Below, piece after piece: positions 57,432 through 64,000 of a stretch of DNA of 64,000 bases. The position numbers were made by a program, and so were the translations under genes. Under the pieces are notes generated by a model. The model did no database searches. It worked only from the letters and a program-made list of their open reading frames with translations, and was not told the DNA's origin. Location of the stretch: positions 33,295,708 through 33,359,707 of the forward strand of contig CM023532.1 in the NCBI GenBank assembly GCA_013350335.1, given 5' to 3'. The DNA is from Chimonanthus salicifolius (taxonomy: Eukaryota > Streptophyta > Magnoliopsida > Laurales > Calycanthaceae). Position 1 is the stretch's first letter. Each line of letters starts with the position of its first letter.

Positions 57432-60031
57432 ATGGGGAATAAGCTGGGAAGGAGAAGACAGGTGGTGGATGAGAAGTATACGCGGCCTCAGGGCCTGTAT
57501 CAACACAAGGATGTGGATCATAAGAAGCTCAGGAAGCTCATTCTCGACTCAAAGTTGGCTCCTTGCTACCCTGGAGACGAAGAGTCCTCTTTCGATCTCG
57601 AAGAATGCCCTATCTGCTTTCTGGTTTGTATTTCAGTTTTATTTCTTCTTCGTCAGATCTCTCTTTGCAATGCATTTTCGTTCTTTTCCAACATATGCTT
57701 AAATTCTTTATCAAATTGTCATTTGATCGGAATTTGACTGTGGTCGTATTATGGAGTTCTAGCTTAAATTGTTTCATTTTTGGATTAAATATTTGTATTC
57801 TGGTTTGTAGTTCTTAGATATCATGAACACATTACCGGAACATAGTGTTCAAAGGCGTGCCTAGGCTTCTGCATGCACATCTAGGCCGAGGTCTTGTTCA
57901 CATTTTTATTGGATTTTGTTGTTGTTTAAGATGAAACAATTGTACTCTCTTAATATTTCTGTCATTAGAGAAATACGAAAGAAATAATATTTATAATAAC
58001 TAAAGAAATTTGCCTGGCAAAATTAGACTCACTTTTAAAGTGTGTGCCTCACACCTTATTCTCCCAGATTAATGGGCTTTGCACGTTGACTACCACCATG
58101 CTTTCAAATTTGATGTTTTATATTTCTGATTGTAATCTGATTGGTGCAGTATGTTGGAGTCTTTGATTTGTTGCTTGAATTACAGTTTCTACTTATGTGA
58201 TGATGATCACCTATGTGAAAATAATTATTTGGTGGAAAAGGTCTTATGTTGGGCACCTTTGTCTGGGTTACAGTGTAAGTTATGGAGCAACTTCTGCACC
58301 TCTGATGCTTCTATCTATTATATATGAACCATTTCAAAAAAAAAAAAAAGAAGAAGAAGTTATGGAGCAACTTAAATGCTGCTCAGTTCTCAGACTGAGA
58401 TCATTTGATTCTGGGGACTTCAGATCTCTAGGCCACTACCCTGGGCAATCCATCTGATTTAGCGGCCATCTGTAGATTCCTCTCCTCAATTGAATGTAGA
58501 TTGTAGGTTAGGACTCCCTTTTGGACCAACTTCCATAGTCCAATATAATCATCAATAATCTCCTATGCTAGTTCACTTAGTTTTGGTCCCTACCTACTTC
58601 TGCAGACCTCAATGTGGCTCATCCAAGTTGCATGGTATATGGATATTCATTTGGTGAACAGAGCACATAATTAAGTTGAGTGAGTTAGCTCGGTATTATT
58701 GGTGGCCTACTAAGACACCAAAATGAAGATTTAATCCATTGCTCCCATGTGGTGGTTTGGATCACTCTGCTGGTGTCATTGCCATCTGCTGCAGGCTCCA
58801 TCCATTATCCTTCCATTTTGTGGAGGCAGTACTTGAAAATTAATTTGGAATCAAGCAATAAAGGAGATGCTTGATAACTAACTTGCTATCAAGTGATATG
58901 CTAGTTCCTTCTCTGATTGAGAAACTTTTTGTGCACGTTGTTTCCTTGTTTTGTGTTCCCATACAAATTGCTGAGGTTATGTTTAAACTTTAAGTTCACC
59001 AGAGGTATCTTTCAGTAATATGTTTTTGGTTTCTTCTAACAGTATTATCCTAGTCTGAACCGCTCAAGATGTTGCACAAAAGGCATATGTACAGGTATAC
59101 AATTTATCTATCCAACATCGAATATCATACAGATCAAGTAACTTTGTTCTCTATCTTAGTGTTCTCTAATGGAGTGAAAATCCTTGTCAGAGTGTTTTCT
59201 GCAGATGAAACCGCCTCATTCGACTCGTCCTACACAGTATCCTTTCTGTTTGGCTATTTTGTTATATCTAATTGGCAAGCATGCTTTGGCTTGTAAGTTC
59301 TTCATCTTGTAACGAACTCTGCCCAGTTTACATGTTTTCTCCCAGCTTACTTAACATTATAAGGTGCCCCTTCTGCAAAACCCCAAATTATGCTGTGGAA
59401 TTTCGGGGTGTGAAGACAAAGGAAGAAAAGGGCATGGAACAATTGGTGAGATTTGATTCATCTTGGACCAACGTTATTCCTGGGGTAGCAAAATGGCTAG
59501 CATGTTTGTTTATGAAGAATTATTTCTGAAATTTTTAGGAAGAACAAAAAGTGATAGAAGCAAAAATAAGGATGCAGCAACAGGAGCTTCTAGAAGAACG
59601 AATGCAGAAAAGGCATGACATTGGTTCTTCAAGTAGAATTGTAACTCTGGGGGATGTCGAATTTCAGGATGCTTCAAGTAGTTCACTTGAAGGTTTGGCT
59701 GACATTGACTCTGCGTTTCGTATAAAATGTCTGTTGTCTTCATCAATTCTCTCTTACTGCATGATGATTCCTTATTTTCCTTGCAGCACCGTCTTTTAGC
59801 TTTTCGACACAAGGTGATGAGATCAGTCCTCATGAACCATCTCCTGCACCTGCTGTTAGGCGTTCCCCCATTCCAAGGCACGCCAGGTTAATTATCATGA
59901 AACTGTTCTGTTCTCTTTGCTTTTTATCACTTGAGTAAGATTCTATGTGATCTCTTGTGGCTTCTTTTGTCATAATCCTTTACATTTTGTAGCAATGGAT
60001 ATCACCTCTGAGGGTGGTTGATTTTGCAAAT

Positions 60032-60076
<45 letters not shown>

Positions 60077-62479
60077 GTCTTCCCTGAGAGAGCGCAAATG
60101 AGAGATTAATATATTACTAATAGGATAAAATAATACACATCTCTGAAGAAACTGCCAAAGAAGATATTGGACATAAACCTCAGACCTCCAGACAAAAGAA
60201 ATAGAAACAGGGGTCTTCCATGAAATCAAAGACCCCTCTAAATTGGCTATCCAAAACATCTTAGAATGCGTAACTTTAGCCTACTCGATGATATTAAGCT
60301 TAAGGTACTGATGTCCGTGATCATTGACCTTTTAGAACCCCGCTGAACCCCACATGGTGAGAAGGAAGTGGGAAGGACCCAATAGATGAAGAAAAGGGAG
60401 CAAAAGAAAGCCAAATGGAAACATTAAAATGGCTAAGCAGGAGTAAGTGACTGATCAATTCCTCACTTCTCCATCACAAAAGCCAAACTAAGGATGGCAA
60501 AAATTCTAGATTCTAAGTTGTCCAACATGAAAATTTTATTGAGAAAGGCTGTCAAACAACATCCTTCAACCTTTGAGGGGCAATGGATTTCCAAATGCTC
60601 ATGAATGGGAAGGGTGAGGAAGCAGTGTTTTGATGAGGCCAAAGTATGGAAAATGATATTGTACCCTGGCACTTTTGAGAGGAGAGGTTGATCTTTAAAT
60701 CCTAGCTTTGGAAGACATGACAGCCTCAACTGCACTCTCATCAATGTTGACATTCAAGCTTGAAATCACCTGGATATATGTCTCTGGACTTTCGGAATTA
60801 GAGTCTATCTTTGTCAAGTCAGCTAAGAGGGTGAGGCTTTGCGTTTGGATGGGGCATATATGACTTGGCTTGGCCCCGAGTTTTTGAGGCATGCTACTAG
60901 TATATGTTTTGGCAACTTGGTTAAGCATAAAGGTTGGTATAGATTTTGCTAATAGAGTGGATTCTTTTAACAGGAGGATGGCAAAATTTACTTAAGTGTA
61001 TGGAAGTAGCAAGATCGATGGGCCTGAAGAATGTCCATCTTGGTGTTGGATTCAGTGGATGGAGTCTACAGGCCAAACGTGTGAAGTTGTTTTGAAGGTT
61101 AGCAGTTTCTGTTGGAAATTTGTTATGCGTTTAGGTTGGCCATTCTGTAGGATAATGGTTATTTGAAGGTTATCTACCTTCTGGTGATCTACGAAAGGCT
61201 TAGGCTGCATGTCCAGGAGTGGATGCACTTCCCTTTTCCTGTATGGAGCCAGTAAACTGTCTGTTAGCATCAGTTTTACATCTGCTATTCCTATTTTTTA
61301 TCACTCATCATTTACTGCTTTATTATCATGTCTCTTTCGATCTGCACCCTATGGATCCTCAGCTCTCGGAATAACTCTTTTTGTTTTTCCCCTCATTTTT
61401 TATCATCAATGTTTCTTTACGAAGGAAAAATAAAATATGACCTTTTACATTATAAGACCCAGACACTTTCGTAAGAATATTATACAAATAGACATGTTCC
61501 CATGCACCTAGGTATTGGGCCCATCAAAGGTTGTGGTGAAAGGTCAATGTTTTAATATGGTCTACCAAAAATCACCTTGATTGGATCAATTAAGTCATCT
61601 TTTTTAAGCTCTCCAAAATTTGATCACTTTGGATTATTAAAAATATAGGTTATTTAATCCCTAAAATTTTTTTTGGCCATTAGAAACATGGCTTGATTGA
61701 TCCAAACAAACTGATATTTGTTGGACCCCATATTCATGCATGGACCTTTTTTACAAACCCATGTCATCACTACTGGTGAACCCCACCCCCACATCGGGTG
61801 TGCACCATATTACTCCATGCTTAGGTGCATAAGAACAGATTTCCTATCTGGGGAACATTTCTCCTATCCAAAATCCAACCCCAAAGTTATAAACATTATC
61901 CAACATTGGAAACCACAAGCACCTGATGCCCTGTCCACATCTGATTTTCTAGAAGAGCAAGATATCATGTTTGATCTTGTTATTATGAACATTTGCACCC
62001 ACAATTGATGATCATGATTGTTTATGAGTAGCTCTGGCTTAATGGAGTGCTATATATTTGTTGAAATTGTATTATGAGTTCAACTATTTGGGGAAGTGCC
62101 TTGACACCATTTTCCTTTTTATCGCCACTCTTATGGTTCTTAATATATCACTGATTTTTATAGTCCATCAAGTTTCGCTAGAAAAAAAGGTTCTAGACAT
62201 TACTGGGACTCATTTTATCATCTTAAATTTCCTGTTTGCTGACTTCCATCATTGTGGCAGTGTCCCTGCTATGATGCATAATATAACATTTATGACCTGA
62301 ATTTTGTGCAACTTCCAAACATCTTAAATTCTTAATGCATTTGATTTTTCAGGATGATCTGAATGGATCACTGTCCAATGAGCTTTAAGACAATTTGATA
62401 ATTAAAATGCAGGGAAGAAGAATTTGACCTGGATCTCGAGGACATAATGGTCATGGAAGCAATCTGGCTCTCCATTCAG
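57432..62479 (+). CDS. DA2: DA2/GW2-type RING E3 ubiquitin ligase, 3' end outside the window
   Basis: Exons: 57,432-57,623; 59,043-59,094; 59,191-59,236; 59,364-59,445; 59,539-59,692; 59,787-59,886; 62,413-62,479. GT-AG introns; phases join to 231 codons ending after SIQ. Residues 1-58 carry [20 protein letters not shown] and [18 protein letters not shown]. The RING runs from 59 to 101: C59, C62, C74, C75, C80, C83, C98, C101, with [18 protein letters not shown] and QCPFCK. Then come [14 protein letters not shown] and a charged helix ([21 protein letters not shown]). A Ser/Pro-rich part follows, then [20 protein letters not shown], the hallmark of DA2/GW2. The family member ubiquitinates growth regulators (for example DA1) and limits seed and organ size. 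Usual length is about 400 aa, so roughly 170 residues, including the SFEEQMMLAMAVS-type end, should lie to the right. VQ genes lie upstream, as in Arabidopsis. Confidence 0.92.
58294..58357 (+). mobile_element. Tiny LINE-tail insertion in DA2 intron 1
   Basis: A 64-bp insert ending AACCATTTCA plus an A-run and AAGAAGA. It is flanked by a perfect 16-bp duplication AGTTATGGAGCAACTT (58,278-58,293 and 58,358-58,373). Same terminus as 26,675-26,827. Confidence 0.8.
59887..62412. other. DA2 intron 6 content
   Basis: A long intron with a (TC)n tract at 60,033-60,072. Unassigned minus-strand open frames of 77-96 codons lie between 60,463 and 60,928. No domain recognised. Confidence 0.45.
60033..60072. 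repeat. (TC)n microsatellite
   Basis: About twenty TC units in DA2 intron 6. Confidence 0.85.
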
Positions 62480-64000
62480 GTGATGCTCCCACCAAATTAT
62501 GTTAGCAATTTTGTTATAGATTTATTATGAAAATAAACACTGAGCACTTCTACTGCAAATTGTTTGAACTTTAGTTGTGAAGCAGTCTTCTATATCTCAC
62601 TAGAGATGTGCGATTGACTACAAAATTAATCTAGAATATGAATGCAATTTATTCATTTAACTGTTCTGTGTGGACATGCATGTAAGTTTGCATCTATACT
62701 ATTTAAAACTGCAATTATCAATGATAGGAGCCTCAAAATGTTCTTGTGTAGGTGAACTGTGTGCAAAATTCGATGCTCTTTTCAATTTATTTTGTTTTTT
62801 CACCCCTTTTACCAAAAATATGTATTGAGGCAAACTTTGATAAATAGGATCTGTGATTTAGGAGCAGCTGATGCACTTAGAGAATACCTACCCAATCCAA
62901 ATGATGCCCAAACACCCTTTCCTGGTTGGTCTAATGTTGAAAGCCTTTTCAACCTTAAAATTCTTCTAGAAAGCTTTCATTCTCAAACAGTACACGTTCA
63001 ACTGTAAAAATGAAGTTATTGTTGAGTGGATTCTTTCTGAGATGGGAGATATTTATGTGTCCAGCAATCAGTGATCGATCTTTCATATCTTACATAAATA
63101 TTTCCAGTTTCTATGTTCTCATTTACTTGTTTTTATAAGTCAATGTTTCACCGTATAGTCGTCTTTACTTCTTTAGTTCTGGTAAATATGGGCTTTGCAT
63201 TATTTGTTTTTAAATTTCAGCTACTTCTCAACTGTTGATTCAGCTGCAATTTTACTCTTTGTTAAATTCTCATTATTATATGACTCGAGTCCAGAACTTT
63301 AAGTGGTACACAAGCAAGATATTAGTAGCTCAAAGGATCTTGAATCTCCATAATACACTGCTGTAAGAGCTTTGGCCTTGAGCTTTACACTGTTATCTAT
63401 TCGTTCTTTCTTCTTCCTTTCTTGGGGGTGGGGGGAAGAGCTGGAGTGGAGGTGAGGGAGTGTGTTTAAGGATTTCACTACATTTCTTACTTGTTGGCAT
63501 TAATGTATTTTTTGTCCTTTTTATCTTGATATGGTTACATGAACCTCATCCTTTATGCCTGAACTTTTGTCATCTGAACCAAATTATAGACAAACATATC
63601 CTAGGTTGTAATCTTTCTATATACCTAATGACTATCCATGGTTAAAACCAAGAACTCAAAGCAAAGATCTGTTCTGGCACTAATTGCATTGGAAGTGCGA
63701 TGTTGTCAACTATATCACGTTTTGATTGTCCCTGGCTTTCGGTTCTGAGCTGATTAATAGGCTTCATTGCCAGAGGTTTTACTATATCGAATTTCAAACT
63801 ATTTCCTTGTTCATCATGCAAGTTTTGGGCCTTTTTCAGTCCTCTACTGTATCCTTGGACCAAAACATTTTGGTAATTTTCTTAGTTTCATGTCAGACTG
63901 CTAGTTTTGTTCATTTGCCCTTTGAGTTTGTTCCTTCTCTTTCATGTCAAAAGAGTGGTATTTTCAGATTAAAAAAATAAACGGAAAGGATGTTTTATGT
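62480..64000. other. DA2 intron 7, no further exon seen
   Basis: Starts with donor GTGATG after CAG. I searched for the expected C-terminal phrases of DA2 proteins and found none up to the window end, so the intron is at least 1.5 kb. An 82-codon open frame at 62,759-63,007 is not DA2-like. Confidence 0.55.

Overview
The window is nuclear DNA of a flowering plant. It is AT-rich, its genes are split by GT-AG introns of up to about 2.5 kb, and it is crowded with plant transposable elements (TRIM, solo LTR, LINE, tRNA-derived SINEs, Stowaway, hAT-type and Mutator-type MITEs). The species cannot be fixed from sequence reading alone. The large introns suggest a woody or large-genome angiosperm. 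No tRNA, rRNA or CRISPR array was found.

Layout. Positions 1-22,700 hold no protein gene that I can support. They contain two TRIM-type elements (one complete, nested in a SINE), a probable gypsy-type LTR, SINE and MITE copies, and two GC-rich promoter-like islands without a gene. Positions 22,982-33,453 (+) carry a complete eight-exon gene for a membrane-anchored cytochrome b5-like (MAPR/neuferricin, MAPR4-type) protein of 240 aa. Its introns contain an antisense LINE relic, a 690-bp MITE with long inverted repeats and small LINE tails. Positions 33,923-45,337 are a direct tandem duplication (units A and B plus a short third copy C). Each full unit carries a small single-exon VQ-motif gene. 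The unit B gene is intact (87 aa); the unit A gene has a 1-bp frameshift but keeps the VQ core. The two units differ by several clean filled/empty transposon sites. Positions 45,338-57,200 hold more repeats, a solo copia-type LTR and a UDP-glycosyltransferase pseudogene fragment. From 57,432 (+) to beyond the right edge runs a DA2/GW2-type RING E3 ubiquitin ligase gene, with seven exons in the window and the 3' end missing.

How the genes relate. In Arabidopsis, to my knowledge, DA2 (At1g78420) lies beside VQ10 (At1g78410), and its paralogue At1g17145 lies beside VQ1 (At1g17147). The VQ pair followed by a DA2-type gene here therefore looks like old conserved gene order, stretched by transposons and locally amplified on the VQ side. 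The MAPR4-type gene is not known to me to belong to that neighbourhood. All the recognisable genes lie on the + strand.
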